DNA of 64,000 bases from contig JALXAX010000012.1 in assembly GCA_026991755.1 (NCBI GenBank), positions 24,992 to 88,991 on the forward strand. Direction: 5' to 3'. The stretch's first letter is position 1. Every line of letters starts with the position of its first letter. Shown piece after piece: positions 27,283 through 36,933 of this stretch. Both the position numbers and the translations under genes were made by a program. The DNA comes from Thiotrichaceae bacterium. Lineage in GTDB: Bacteria; Pseudomonadota; Gammaproteobacteria; Thiotrichales; Thiotrichaceae. The notes beneath the pieces were generated by a model. It worked only from the letters and a program-made list of their open reading frames with translations. It was not told where the DNA came from and ran no database searches.

Positions 27283-28890
27283 TTATTGCTCATCAGTACT
27301 ACTGGTGTCACCACTTCCGCTAGTCGCGGCTGATTGTGGGCGGCTTCTACGATCTTTATATTGGATAACGACTTTTCTTTGCTTAGATTGCTTCTCTTCT
27401 AGTTTCTTTATTTCATTAGCAAAGGTGTCGCCTGATGTATCTGCGAATCGGTTGTTTCCTGGTGTTCTATTTTGAGAGCGTTTAAAGTTTTGCTTGTTGC
27501 TGTTATTTTGATGTTGGCCAGCTGATGTCCCGCCATTTTTATTTCTTTTACGATGTATGCCACCGTTTAATCTTCCGTAAGGGCCTTTATGTTGCTTTTG
27601 GCGATTGTTAGAACCACCATTATTGGTTTGATTGCCAGTGCGTGACTTACGTTTATTTTGACCTGAATTTTTTCTACCGCCTCTTTTATTATTTTTCTTC
27701 TTATTACCACCAAGGGATAGTAGAGGAGTCGAAATATACGTATTTAAAGGTTCAAGGCCAGGCAGTGTTTTTTGCTCTAGAGAATCACCAGCTTGTGCCT
27801 CAATTTTCTTGAGGGTTAGTCTATCCTGAGGGCCGACGAGAATTGCAGCAGGTTTTTCCAGTTCTTCCCAGCCTTTATTGGTAATTCTGTTTTGGAAAAT
27901 AGATATTTTCTTGGGAAGGTCGAAATGGATAATATGTTTATAGCTACTGGTATTAACGTTTACATCAATCTGGTCGCTGATAATGATTGATGAGTGATTT
28001 TCAGCAGTGATTTTACTGTCTTCTTTAATTTGATGAGCTAATACAGCTTTGTGGCCATGGTTTGCTAAAGCTTCTTCCAGAGAGCTGGCCGCTTTATTGT
28101 TAGCCGTATAAATAAGAATAGATTGATCTTCCAACTCATCCATCATTTGATCCATGATGGCAATTTTGTGGGTGTGATCATCGGTGATAAAGACATTTTG
28201 CGGCACGCTAAGTAGTGGGTGTTTTTCTTCCTCTACTTCAACAATAGCGGCATCAGGTAACATTTTTTTGATGAACTCGCCTGAGATATCATCTTTTTGA
28301 ATGAAAGCTAATGTTGGACAGTCTCTATGTTTTTTTTCGTCCTCAGCTATGCTTGTCTGTTCGGTTGCTTGTTCGTATATCTTCTGGCATAGATCTTGTA
28401 AGCCATGATGATAAATAATAGAGAAGTCATCAATAATTAATGCTTCTAAATTAGTGAAATCTGTTTTTTTGTTTTTAACTAAATCGTCTAGTCGCCCAGG
28501 TGTTGCAATTAACACATCTAATGGGCGCTTTAGTAACCGCATTTGGTGCTGATAAGGACGTCCACCACTAATAAAACCAATTCTCAAATCCAAGTTTTTG
28601 ATAATACGTTTTAAGGTGTAATTGATTTGGTTAACGCGTTCACGTCGTGAGGTAAGAATTAATATTCTAGAACCATGGTGAGACTCAACAGGGTTATTGA
28701 GTAAATAACTCGTTAAAGGAATCAGGTAGCCACCTGTTTTTCCGGCCGCAGTTTGGCTTTCGACAATGATGTTCTTGCGTTCATTGACAAGTGGAATAAG
28801 TTGTTTCTGCAAAAGAGTTGGGTTTTCATAACCCGCTGTATCTAATGATTCAGCTAGCTCTTTATGTAGATCGAATTGTAAAAACGACAA
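27283..28890 (-). CDS. DEAD-box helicase-like protein with degenerate motifs
   Basis: 535 residues starting at TTG 28890, which has a good GGGAGA ribosome site; no ATG fits. The fold of a DEAD-box helicase is clear: Q-motif region (ENPTLLQKQLIP), Walker A SQTAAGKT at 45-52 and TPGRLDDL at 130-137. Key ATPase motifs are altered: DEAD is DDFS (154-157), SAT is not found, and HRIGRTGR is replaced by FQNRITNKGWEE. A basic Gly/Asn/Arg-rich tail of about 140 residues follows (KNNKRGGRKNSGQNKRK). It may bind RNA without normal unwinding, perhaps as a degradosome or ribosome factor. Its sequence is close enough to RhlE/RhlB-type proteins to suggest descent from one. Confidence 0.75.
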   Translation of the reverse strand: MSFLQFDLHKELAESLDTAGYENPTLLQKQLIPLVNERKNIIVESQTAAGKTGGYLIPLTSYLLNNPVESHHGSRILILTSRRERVNQINYTLKRIIKNLDLRIGFISGGRPYQHQMRLLKRPLDVLIATPGRLDDLVKNKKTDFTNLEALIIDDFSIIYHHGLQDLCQKIYEQATEQTSIAEDEKKHRDCPTLAFIQKDDISGEFIKKMLPDAAIVEVEEEKHPLLSVPQNVFITDDHTHKIAIMDQMMDELEDQSILIYTANNKAASSLEEALANHGHKAVLAHQIKEDSKITAENHSSIIISDQIDVNVNTSSYKHIIHFDLPKKISIFQNRITNKGWEELEKPAAILVGPQDRLTLKKIEAQAGDSLEQKTLPGLEPLNTYISTPLLSLGGNKKKNNKRGGRKNSGQNKRKSRTGNQTNNGGSNNRQKQHKGPYGRLNGGIHRKRNKNGGTSAGQHQNNSNKQNFKRSQNRTPGNNRFADTSGDTFANEIKKLEEKQSKQRKVVIQYKDRRSRPQSAATSGSGDTSSTDEQ

Positions 28891-29246
28891 ATTGAATCTC
28901 CCATGTGTTTAGATAAACACGGGTTGATAGGCAAATATAAATTTTGGATGAAGTACCAGCTATAATAAGCGTTGTGACAGTCGCACAAATTGGTTGCTTT
29001 TATAGTTAACGTTGTAAGTTACGCCCATAATTATTTAGATATTCCGAGCGATTTAATGTTTGTATGGAGTCTGTAAGTAAGATTCCTGTGCAGTCCTAAG
29101 CACTCGGTAGAAAGTATTATACCAGAAGATGTGAGTCAAGTTGAAAATCATTAAAAATGGTATCTGGTATCAAAGTTCCGTTAATCTGTCCTTAGATTAA
29201 GCTGGGAATAGGTAAGTGTTCAGTTTGTAAAGGGTTTTCCATATTG
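28891..29246. other. Intergenic region between radA and the helicase-like gene
   Basis: No gene is seen. GTGTTTAGATAAACAC at 28905-28920 is a palindrome 15 bases before the TTG start and could shape translation. An extended -10 promoter on the minus strand is listed separately. Confidence 0.5.
29116..29124 (-). promoter_or_regulatory. Extended -10 promoter for the helicase-like gene
   Basis: On the minus strand the sequence reads TGGTATAAT, an extended -10 element, about 225 bases before the TTG start. TTGACT lies upstream but at only 12 bases, too close for a normal -35, so the extended -10 would have to carry the promoter. Confidence 0.4.
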
Positions 29247-30614
29247 CTAATGAACATGTTGTAGAGTGTCCTCAATTCTTTGGGTAGCAAAAACTTCTAT
29301 CCCTTTAATGGGATGTTGAGGCATATTGCCTTTTGGAATAATAGCTTTCTTAAAACCATGTTTGCTGGCTTCTTTTAGTCGTTCTTCGCCATTGGGTACG
29401 GGTCTTATCTCGCCAGCAAGGCCGATTTCACCAAACACGACTAAGTCAGAAGGCAGTGGTTTGTTGCGAAAGCTAGATAATGCCGATAGTAGCAAAGGCA
29501 AGTCTGATGCGGTTTCAGTGACTTTAACACCACCCACCACATTAGCAAAGACATCTTGATCAAACATGGAAATACCCCCATGACGGTGCAGTACTGCTAA
29601 TAACATAGCCATACGGTTTTGTTCTAGCCCTAAAGTGACTCTGCGGGGATTAGAGCCATGGCTTTCATCAACCAGTGCTTGTACTTCAACCAAAATAGGT
29701 CGAGTCCCTTCGCGAGTCACCATGACTACGCTACCTGCTACCGCTTCGTCATGTCCTGACAGGAAGATAGCAGAAGGGTTGTTGACACCTTTCAATCCTT
29801 TATCGGTCATGGCAAAAACGCCAATTTCGTTGATAGCACCAAAGCGATTTTTAACGGCACGTAAGATACGATAACGGCTACCAGGGTCACCTTCAAAATA
29901 CAAAACGGTATCGACCATGTGCTCTAGTACACGAGGCCCTGCTAATGTTCCTTCTTTGGTAACGTGTCCTACGATGAATAATGAAGTGCCTGTTTGTTTG
30001 GCAAAACGGACTAACTGCGCGGCTGATTCACGGATTTGCCCTACTGAACCAGGTGCAGAGTTGAGTTGCTCGGTAAATAGCGTTTGGATAGAGTCAATCA
30101 CCATTAGCTCAGGTTTTTCTATAGAAGCTTGAGCGAGAATACGTTCAACACAGGTCTCGGTTAATAGTTTTAAATCATCAAGTTTAAGTTCGAGTCGATG
30201 GGCGCGCATAGAGACCTGCTGCAAGGATTCTTCACCCGTTACATAGAGGCTTTTTAGCTGCTGAAGGCTAGCCAATGCTTGTAATAAAATAGTGGACTTT
30301 CCTATGCCGGGGTCGCCACCGATGAGGGTAACTGATCCTGTTACAAGACCACCACCCAAGACACGGTCAAGCTCGCTGATGTTGGTATGGGTGCGAGGGC
30401 TGACTTTTAAGCTAACGTCGTTGAGTGATTGAATGCGTCCATGATCTCCGCCTGTGTAGCCAGAAAACCGTGGATTCTTTGCCTGAGCGGTATCCGCTTG
30501 CGGGATGACTTCTTCTAAACAGTTCCACTCTTTGCAGTCAGTACATTGTCCGCCCCATTTGTTATGGCTTGAGCCACAATGTCGGCAGACGTATTGGATT
30601 TTTATTTTAGCCAT
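29247..30614 (-). CDS. radA: DNA repair protein RadA
   Basis: 455 residues with the standard parts. An N-terminal zinc finger CRHCG...GQCTDC (about 10-28), a RecA-like core with Walker A GGDPGIGKST (about 94-103), the RadA-specific KNRFG motif (about 256) and a Lon-like C-terminal domain (GGVKVTETASDLPLLLSALSSF, VVFGEIGLAGEIRPV). RadA promotes branch migration in recombination. It is followed, upstream in the sequence, by the CorB-like gene in the same direction at 22 bases. Confidence 0.95.
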   Translation of the reverse strand: MAKIKIQYVCRHCGSSHNKWGGQCTDCKEWNCLEEVIPQADTAQAKNPRFSGYTGGDHGRIQSLNDVSLKVSPRTHTNISELDRVLGGGLVTGSVTLIGGDPGIGKSTILLQALASLQQLKSLYVTGEESLQQVSMRAHRLELKLDDLKLLTETCVERILAQASIEKPELMVIDSIQTLFTEQLNSAPGSVGQIRESAAQLVRFAKQTGTSLFIVGHVTKEGTLAGPRVLEHMVDTVLYFEGDPGSRYRILRAVKNRFGAINEIGVFAMTDKGLKGVNNPSAIFLSGHDEAVAGSVVMVTREGTRPILVEVQALVDESHGSNPRRVTLGLEQNRMAMLLAVLHRHGGISMFDQDVFANVVGGVKVTETASDLPLLLSALSSFRNKPLPSDLVVFGEIGLAGEIRPVPNGEERLKEASKHGFKKAIIPKGNMPQHPIKGIEVFATQRIEDTLQHVH

Positions 30615-30636
30615 GTTGTTACCATAGAGAGTAGCG

Positions 30637-31899
30637 CTAACTTTTTAGTCGAGGGTAGATGATGAGCGTTCCAACGGCATTATTTTCCACGGTCTTCACT
30701 TCAAGAGGGTAGCCGTTGATTAACATACAAAGACCTTCTACAGGCATAGTTTCTACATGCTCAATAATTAATCCATTGAGTGTTTTGGCTACTTTGCTAG
30801 TGGGTAATTGTAGGTTGGCCTTACGATTAACGTCACGAATTGTCATGCCGCCATCCACCCATAATGCGCCATCCTTTTTTGTAATGTTGTTGGTAATGCT
30901 GGCGGGGTCAGTAGCAAACTGCCCTACGATTTCTTCTAGAATATCGGTGAGCGTTACTAAGCCCTGAATGTCACCATACTCATCAACAACTAACGCAATA
31001 CGTTGTTTTTCTGCACGAAAATTAATAAGTTGTTGTGCAAGAACAGTGGTTTCTAATGTGTAATAAGTGGGCTTTAGTGTCTTTTCAAGTAGTTCTAAAT
31101 CAAGATTGTTTTTTCTGATATTGGGGATGAGCTTACGTAACTGTAAAAAACCTAGTGTTTCTTCCAGGTCGTCTCGATAAACCAGTAAGCGACTAAAAGG
31201 GCTGTTGGTTAATTGTGCTTCAATCTTTTTCCAGTCATCAGTGAGGTCAATGCCCGAGATGTCCATGCGTGGAATCATGATGTCTTCCACCGTTGTTGAT
31301 TCCAGATCAAGAATACTTAGTAGCATCTCTTGGTGATTGTTAGGCACTAAGCTATCAGATTCACGGACTAGGGAACGGAACTCTTCACGGTTAAGACTAT
31401 GTGCTTCTATGTTTTGTGGGTCTACTCCAAATTTCCGCAAAAGCGTATTGGCTATAAGGTTTGCAAGCCAGACGATGGGGGATGCTATTTTTAATAAGGG
31501 GGTGTAAATACGTGCAGCAGGATAAGCCAGGTTTTCAGATTTAACGGCTGCCAGTGTTTTCGGTGCAAGTTCAGCAAAGATCAATAACATCAACGTCAAT
31601 ACGCCCGTAGCGATGGCAACACCAGTATTTCCACCAAGCAGAAAGCCAAGATAAGTTGCAAGCTGGGTAATAAGAATATTGACTAAGTTGTTGCCAAGCA
31701 GGATTAGGCCAATGAGGCGATCAGGTTGCTCTAAGAGCTTTAATGCGAGATTGGCATTTTTATTGCGTCGCGCCATATGTCTAAGTTTATAGCGATCAAG
31801 TGACATTAGTGCAGTTTCTGAGCCAGAGAAAAAGGCAGAAAGTGCAAACAGTAGAGGTAATACTAGAAATAGTACTATTATCGTGGTGGAGTCGCTCAT
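30637..31899 (-). CDS. CorB/HlyC-type CNNM-domain membrane protein
   Basis: 420 residues. An N-terminal DUF21/CNNM membrane region with about four helices (FFSGSETALMSLDRYKLRHMARR at about 24-46), a pair of CBS domains at about 200-330 (VEDIMIPRMDISGID, VVDEYGDIQGLVTLTDILEEIVG) and a C-terminal CorC_HlyC domain (DGALWVDGGMTIRDVN). Relatives (YfjD/CorB) take part in magnesium or cobalt resistance and transport. Its start overlaps the end of the CcsA-like gene by four bases (ATGA), so the two are translationally coupled, the same pair seen next to ffh in enterobacteria. Confidence 0.88.
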   Translation of the reverse strand: MSDSTTIIVLFLVLPLLFALSAFFSGSETALMSLDRYKLRHMARRNKNANLALKLLEQPDRLIGLILLGNNLVNILITQLATYLGFLLGGNTGVAIATGVLTLMLLIFAELAPKTLAAVKSENLAYPAARIYTPLLKIASPIVWLANLIANTLLRKFGVDPQNIEAHSLNREEFRSLVRESDSLVPNNHQEMLLSILDLESTTVEDIMIPRMDISGIDLTDDWKKIEAQLTNSPFSRLLVYRDDLEETLGFLQLRKLIPNIRKNNLDLELLEKTLKPTYYTLETTVLAQQLINFRAEKQRIALVVDEYGDIQGLVTLTDILEEIVGQFATDPASITNNITKKDGALWVDGGMTIRDVNRKANLQLPTSKVAKTLNGLIIEHVETMPVEGLCMLINGYPLEVKTVENNAVGTLIIYPRLKS

Positions 31900-32708
31900 T
31901 TCGACAGTAGTATTTCTTGAACAAATTTACTGCCAAAAAACGCTAGCATTAATAAGACAAAGGCAACTATCGTCCAGTTGATGGCTTTTTTACCGCGCCA
32001 GCCTTGTTTCCAGTGCCCTATTAGTAAAGTGGTGTATACCACCCACGCAATAAGCGAAAGTATGGTTTTATGAAGCACCTGTTTGCCAAATAAGTCATCC
32101 AGAAAGACAAAGCCTGTAATAAGCCCAGCACTGAGTAATACAACGCCTGTAAGAATAAGGCGGAATAATAAATTTTCCATGTCCTGAAGTGCAGGCAGTG
32201 AACGAATAAGGCCACCAGGACGGTGATTATGCAGGTGCTTACTTTGTAATGACAGTAACAGTGCTTGTAGGGTTGCTAAAAATAAGGTGCTATAGCCCAG
32301 TAGGGATAATAAAATGTGGCTACCCAGTGCGCCATTGACATTAACGAACTTCCCTGAGCCAGCTGTAAATATTTCTAATAAGATTAAAACGATAGTGGGT
32401 GGCAAAATAAAGAGCGCAAGAATTTCTATTTTTCGGGTACAAGTAGTAATAAAAAGAACTAGGTTAGTTAGCCAAAAAACTTGTGAGCCCGCAGAAATAA
32501 TATCCAGACGTAAGCCATCTTTAAATAAAGGTAAGTACAAAAATGTACCATGCAAAATAATAGCGATAACCCAAGTAAAAGACGATGCGCGCTTTATTAA
32601 CAGGCGAGGTTGCTTATCTTTTATAAAAAAAGCGGTAAATGCCCAACTGGCAAGATAAAAGAGGGCTGCTAAAGAACCAAAAGTTGTTAAAGTCAAAATA
32701 GCCTGCAT
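31896..32708 (-). CDS. CcsA-like cytochrome c assembly family protein (YpjD type)
   Basis: 270 residues with about eight hydrophobic segments. The family (cytochrome C assembly protein / HemX-like) is shown by NGALGSHILLSLLGYSTLFLATLQALLL and by LHKTILSLIAWVVYTTLLIGHWKQGWRGKKA. The latter contains the conserved His and the WRG motif near the C-terminus. The role in YpjD-type proteins is not settled; it is not a standard haem ligase. It lies divergently to ffh with 221 bases between, as in other gammaproteobacteria. Confidence 0.85.
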   Translation of the reverse strand: MQAILTLTTFGSLAALFYLASWAFTAFFIKDKQPRLLIKRASSFTWVIAIILHGTFLYLPLFKDGLRLDIISAGSQVFWLTNLVLFITTCTRKIEILALFILPPTIVLILLEIFTAGSGKFVNVNGALGSHILLSLLGYSTLFLATLQALLLSLQSKHLHNHRPGGLIRSLPALQDMENLLFRLILTGVVLLSAGLITGFVFLDDLFGKQVLHKTILSLIAWVVYTTLLIGHWKQGWRGKKAINWTIVAFVLLMLAFFGSKFVQEILLSK

Positions 32709-32799
32709 TATACTGGGTTAAGTGAGGGAAGAAATAATTGTCTAATTGTGATCAGAGCTTTCTATATTGAAAGATCGTCATAGAGCTTCCTGATTACGA

Positions 32800-32808
32800 T
32801 GGTATACT
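32800..32808 (+). promoter_or_regulatory. Extended -10 promoter for ffh
   Basis: TGGTATACT is an extended -10 element about 120 bases before the ffh start. The -35 region is poor. The ribosome site AGGGGA at 32916-32921 is strong. Confidence 0.4.
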
Positions 32809-32929
32809 GTTTCGTCATTTTGTTTCAACCTGTACTTTCTAATGGAGTAATCTAGTGCTCCAACAAGGTGGGTTTGGTAACAAAAACTAACCAAATATAC
32901 AGTGTTTAAAAGTTAGGGGAAGTACATAC

Positions 32930-34309
32930 ATGTTTGATAATTTAAACGAACGTTTATCACAAACGGTAAAAAAGATTCGTGGTCAGGCTCGTCTGACAGA
33001 AGATAATATTAAAGATACTTTGCGTGAAGTGCGCATGGCGTTATTAGAGGCGGATGTTGCCTTGCCTGTGGTGCGTAGTTTTATTGATAAAGTACGTGAG
33101 CGAGCGCTTGGACAAGAAGTAGTCGGTAGCTTAAAGCCAGGTCAGGCTTTGATCAAGGTCGTTGATGACGAGCTGGTCGAGATTATGGGTAAAACCAATG
33201 AAGCGCTTGACCTTAAAGCTCAGCCCCCTGCGGTTATCTTGATGGCGGGTTTGCAAGGTGCTGGTAAAACAACCACGGCTGCTAAATTGGCTAAGCTGCT
33301 TAATGAGCGTGAGAAAAAATCAGTCTCTGTGGTGAGTTGTGACGTGTATCGCCCTGCTGCAATCAAGCAGTTAGAAATGGTGGCGACTGAAGTTGGCGCT
33401 ACCTTTATTCCTAGTGATGCTAAACAATCTCCCATAAAAATTGCTAAGGCGGCTCTTAAAGAAGCTAAGAAAACATTTGCTGATGTCTTAATTGTGGATA
33501 CAGCGGGTCGTTTGCATGTCGATACGGACATGATGGATGAAATCAAAGGCATTCACACGGCTATAAACCCTGTTGAAACTTTGTTTGTTGTGGATAGCAT
33601 GACAGGTCAAGACGCTGCTAATACAGCTAAAGCCTTCGATGAAGCCCTGCCACTAACAGGTGTCATCCTTACCAAAGCGGATGGTGATGCTAGAGGTGGT
33701 GCGGCGCTATCGGTTCGTCAAATTACGGGTAAGCCGATTAAGTTTATCGGAATGGGCGAAAAGCTAGATGCGCTTGAGCCATTCCATCCTGATCGTATGG
33801 CATCACGTATCCTCGGTATGGGTGATGTGCTTAGCTTGGTTGAAGACGTAACCCGTCAAGTTGATCATAAAAAAGCGCAGAAATTAGCGAAGAAGCTTAA
33901 TAAAGGTAAAGGTTTTGACCTAAATGATTTGCGTGATCAAATGCTGCAAATGGAAAAAATGGGCGGTATGGCTGGTTTAATGGATAAGCTGCCAGGAGTG
34001 GGTAATTTACCAGCGGGTCTTAAAGATCAAGCTAATGATAAACATATCAGTCGTATGGTTGCGATTATTAATTCGATGACACCCAGAGAGCGTCGCTTTC
34101 CTGATGTGATTAAAGGTTCACACAAAAGGCGTATTTCTAAAGGTAGTGGTGTGCAGATCCAGGACGTTAATCGCTTGCTGAAGCAACATAAACAAATGAA
34201 GAAGATGATGAAGAAGTTTAAAGGCGGTGGAATGCGTAAAATGATGCGTTCGTTAAAAGGCCAAATGCCACCAGGAATGGGCGGCGGTGGAATGCCTCCA
34301 GGGTTTTAA
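32930..34309 (+). CDS. ffh: Signal recognition particle protein Ffh
   Basis: 459 residues. N domain helices (NLNERLSQTVKKIRGQARLTEDNI), GTPase G domain with GLQGAGKTTTAAKLAK (about 107-122), DVYRPAAIKQL (about 139-149), VDTAGR (about 190-195) and TKADGDARGGAALS (about 247-260), then the Met-rich M domain that binds signal peptides and 4.5S RNA (SRMVAIINSMTPRERRFP, RRISKGSGVQIQDVNRLL). The C-terminal Met/Gly tail is typical. It delivers nascent membrane proteins to FtsY. The gene is just upstream of rpsP, the usual order. Confidence 0.96.
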   Translation: MFDNLNERLSQTVKKIRGQARLTEDNIKDTLREVRMALLEADVALPVVRSFIDKVRERALGQEVVGSLKPGQALIKVVDDELVEIMGKTNEALDLKAQPPAVILMAGLQGAGKTTTAAKLAKLLNEREKKSVSVVSCDVYRPAAIKQLEMVATEVGATFIPSDAKQSPIKIAKAALKEAKKTFADVLIVDTAGRLHVDTDMMDEIKGIHTAINPVETLFVVDSMTGQDAANTAKAFDEALPLTGVILTKADGDARGGAALSVRQITGKPIKFIGMGEKLDALEPFHPDRMASRILGMGDVLSLVEDVTRQVDHKKAQKLAKKLNKGKGFDLNDLRDQMLQMEKMGGMAGLMDKLPGVGNLPAGLKDQANDKHISRMVAIINSMTPRERRFPDVIKGSHKRRISKGSGVQIQDVNRLLKQHKQMKKMMKKFKGGGMRKMMRSLKGQMPPGMGGGGMPPGF

Positions 34310-34472
34310 TTTATTAATTAAGCTTCGAATATATATTGGCAAATTCTGATATGGGTTGGCATTCGATAATGATCAACCCGTATTACTAATGAAAAAAGAG
34401 TGGGGTGTTGATGCTGTGATTGCTGTTACTGGGGTCACCATTATGTAGGTGTTCATGGCTCATTTAGCTCTG

Positions 34473-34877
34473 CTACCACTGCATTGTATACTGAATACCT
34501 ACAATATTTTTTTTAACAACCGTTGAAACATTATCACCTAACATTCCAGCGCCTTCTGTAAGATATTTTGCTTTGTTCACAATGCTTGATAGTTTAGAGG
34601 GTGTTGTTGGGATGCTTATCTTTTGTGGTTCCATTTGCATATCATCGGGTACGGAAGGTAAAGAGGGTGAAGCCTCTTGTTTTTTTAAAATATCTTCCAT
34701 AATAGGAGGGTTGGATACCTGTGCTAGCACCTTGGCAGAAAGTGGCGTGGTGATAGCGGGGTTGCTTGTGTTCAAAAGGGTGTTAGTAAAACTGGTGTCG
34801 GCAATGGCGCAATTACACACTAGAGCAATAAATACACAGTTTTTAATAACACCACCTATAGGGAGGTGAATGTTCAT
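34473..34877 (-). CDS. Hypothetical exported protein
   Basis: 134 residues from ATG 34877 (AAGG upstream). The N-terminus is a signal peptide (VIKNCVFIALVCNCAIA, cleavage about residue 26). The mature part is Pro/Ser/Thr-rich (EASPSLPSVPDD, ISIPTTPSKLSSIV) with no recognised domain. The frame is open upstream through a family B element to 34982, giving a false start within the repeat. It sits between ffh and rpsP on the opposite strand, an unusual place, so it may be a late insertion with the repeat. Confidence 0.55.
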   Translation of the reverse strand: MNIHLPIGGVIKNCVFIALVCNCAIADTSFTNTLLNTSNPAITTPLSAKVLAQVSNPPIMEDILKKQEASPSLPSVPDDMQMEPQKISIPTTPSKLSSIVNKAKYLTEGAGMLGDNVSTVVKKNIVGIQYTMQW

Positions 34878-34908
34878 GGGAAGCCTTTTTGTGGTTTTTA
34901 TTATTATT

Positions 34909-35068
34909 GAGACCTTTGCACGAAAGATATGACGGATAAAAATGGCTTGTATTTTCTCTATTTCTGCTAAAAAATCGGCCAATAGCTCGCCTATTACCCT
35001 CTTTATTTAGCAAAAATAGAGAAAATTACGCTCATTTTTCTCTCGCCATCCTTTCATGCAAAGGTCTC
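34909..35068. mobile_element. Family B MITE-like element, 160 bp, with TTATT duplication
   Basis: GAGACCTTTGCACGAAAGAT at the left and CATGCAAAGGTCTC at the right. Both flanks read TTATT (up to TTATTATT), a target duplication. Nearly identical to the copies at 54078 and 63875. Confidence 0.88.
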
Positions 35069-35248
35069 TTATTATTTTGAGACTTTGTTGGTGGAGGAAA
35101 TAGGGTGGAACAAACAGTTTTGTCTTTTCATCACCTCCCTATATCACTTTTTTATACTGAAGTCTCAAATAAGCATACCATTTATGGCTTATAAATGAAT
35201 AAAAAATAGCCAAGTGGTGGCTATTTTTAAATATAGATGCATTAGTGC

Positions 35249-35276
35249 TTCACATTCTATGAAAAATCCGTACAAT
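35249..35276 (+). promoter_or_regulatory. Possible promoter of the rpsP operon
   Basis: TTCACA and TACAAT with a 16-base spacer, about 60 bases before the rpsP start. Matches to the consensus are 4/6 and 5/6. Confidence 0.4.
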
Positions 35277-35336
35277 TACGCGACTATTTTTTGACGGATT
35301 CGTCCGTTTGAATGACATTAAATAAGGTTTTTGACT

Positions 35337-35615
35337 ATGGTCACCATACGTTTGGCTAGAGGCGGTTCAAAGAAACGTCCATTTTATAAAATTGTTGTAA
35401 CTGATTCACGAAAGCCTCGTGATAGTGGTTATATTGAGCAAATGGGTTTCTTTAATCCAATGGCGAAAGGCCAGGAAGTTGCTTTACGTCTTGATCAAGA
35501 GCGTGTTGACTACTGGGTGTCTAAAGGCGCTCAGCCTTCTGATCGTGTAGCTAAGCTTATCAAGCAAAATGCTGCTAATGCAGATGCAAGCACTACAGAA
35601 GAAAAAGCTGCGTAA
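35337..35615 (+). CDS. rpsP: 30S ribosomal protein S16
   Basis: 92 residues from ATG 35337 (AAGG upstream). The family start [17 protein letters not shown] and the central [40 protein letters not shown] are standard. The frame extends two codons further upstream to 35331, but that start is not needed. First gene of the rpsP-rimM-trmD-rplS operon. Confidence 0.96.
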   Translation: MVTIRLARGGSKKRPFYKIVVTDSRKPRDSGYIEQMGFFNPMAKGQEVALRLDQERVDYWVSKGAQPSDRVAKLIKQNAANADASTTEEKAA

Positions 35616-35636
35616 CTACTGATCAATGAAGTAGGT

Positions 35637-36176
35637 ATGACTTCCCTTGATACCACTAATGAAGGCGATATGTTATCTCTTGGTAAGATATCAGGTGTTT
35701 TCGGTGTAAAGGGATGGGTGAAAATATTTTCACATACTTCACCTAGGCAGCAAATTGTAAAATATTCACCTTTATATTTGCGTAAGAATGGTAAATGGCA
35801 AGCAGTAAAAGTTGTCAAAGGCCACAAGCAAGGTAAAGCGGTTGTTGCACAACTGGAAGGTGTCGATGATCGGGATCAAGCATTTGCTTTGATCGGTACT
35901 GAAATTGCTATTAAGCAAAATCAATTACCCACATTATCGAATGATAGCTTTTACTGGGCAGACCTTGAAGGTGTGTCCGTTTTCACTTTAGAAGACATAA
36001 AATTAGGCAAGATTGAGTGGGTGTTTGACACTGGAAGTAATAATGTCATCGTCGTCAAAGGTGAATTAGATGGAAAAAAGAAAGATCACATGGTTCCCTG
36101 GATAATGGATGATGTGATTAAATCCGTTGATTTAGAGGCATCCCGTATCGTAGTTGATTGGGATCCAGAGTTCTAA
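35637..36176 (+). CDS. rimM: Ribosome maturation factor RimM
   Basis: 179 residues. N-terminal RimM barrel (LGKISGVFGVKGWVKIFSHT, about 15-34) and C-terminal PRC-barrel (FYWADLEGVSVFTLEDIKLGKI..., MVPWIMDDVIKSVDLEASRIVVDW). It binds S19 and assists 30S head assembly. It follows rpsP at 21 bases and abuts trmD without a gap. Confidence 0.94.
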   Translation: MTSLDTTNEGDMLSLGKISGVFGVKGWVKIFSHTSPRQQIVKYSPLYLRKNGKWQAVKVVKGHKQGKAVVAQLEGVDDRDQAFALIGTEIAIKQNQLPTLSNDSFYWADLEGVSVFTLEDIKLGKIEWVFDTGSNNVIVVKGELDGKKKDHMVPWIMDDVIKSVDLEASRIVVDWDPEF

Positions 36177-36908
36177 ATGAGATTTGACGTTATCACGTTG
36201 TTCCCTGAAATGGTGCAAGCCGTAACACAGAGTGGCGTGACAAGTCGAGCAGCAGAGCAGGGATTGATTACACTTAACTGTATCAACCCTCGTGATTATG
36301 CAACGGACAAACATCGCACCGTTGATGATCGCCCTTACGGTGGTGGTCCTGGCATGGTGATGAAAGCGGATGTGGTTTTATCCACTATACGTGATGCGAA
36401 ACAGCAGTCACCCGCTAGCAAAGTGGTTTACCTAAGCCCGCAAGGCAAAACAGTAAATCAGGCAATGATGTCATCCGCCGCTAAAGAAGAAGGATTAATT
36501 CTTCTTTGTGGTCGCTACGAAGGTATCGACGAAAGAATTATAGAGCTGGCAGTCGATGAGGAATGGTCAATAGGTGACTATGTTCTCAGTGGTGGTGAAC
36601 TTGGCGCAATGGTCGTCATTGATAGTATCACCCGTTTACTACCAGGTGCTTTAGGTCATGAGCAGTCAGCAGAACAAGATTCATTTTCGGATGGATTATT
36701 AGACTGTCCACACTACACACGACCTGAAGAGATAGAAGAGAAGCCAATCCCCGCTGTATTAAAAAGTGGGAATCATGCAGAAATTGCAAAATGGCGAAGA
36801 ATGGAAGCACTAGGCAGGACGTATCAAAAACGCCCCGACCTATTAGAGAAACTAGATTTAAACGAGCAGGATAAAAAACTGCTTGAAGTATTTTTGCGGC
36901 AGCAGTGA
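36177..36908 (+). CDS. trmD: tRNA (guanine37-N1)-methyltransferase TrmD
   Basis: 243 residues with the SPOUT knot fold: [13 protein letters not shown] at the start, [16 protein letters not shown] (about 50-65), [10 protein letters not shown] and [15 protein letters not shown] (about 108-122), and [20 protein letters not shown] (about 130-149). It methylates G37 of tRNAs reading CNN codons, preventing frameshifts. The start codon follows the rimM stop directly. Confidence 0.96.
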   Translation: MRFDVITLFPEMVQAVTQSGVTSRAAEQGLITLNCINPRDYATDKHRTVDDRPYGGGPGMVMKADVVLSTIRDAKQQSPASKVVYLSPQGKTVNQAMMSSAAKEEGLILLCGRYEGIDERIIELAVDEEWSIGDYVLSGGELGAMVVIDSITRLLPGALGHEQSAEQDSFSDGLLDCPHYTRPEEIEEKPIPAVLKSGNHAEIAKWRRMEALGRTYQKRPDLLEKLDLNEQDKKLLEVFLRQQ

Positions 36909-36933
36909 TGCGCCGACTATTGAGGTTAAAGAG

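Larger units (their letters stand above)
34878..35336. other. Region upstream of rpsP with a family B element
   Basis: Contains the family B copy (34909-35068), then about 270 bases without a gene leading to rpsP, including the promoter-like pair below and a small hairpin ACGGATTCGTCCGT at about 35293-35306. Confidence 0.6.

Noticed and set aside
30637..32708. CcsA-like protein taken as part of cytochrome c maturation with the multiheme genes
   Set aside because: It is the YpjD type that travels with the CorB-like gene and ffh in many gammaproteobacteria, far from the cytochrome cluster.
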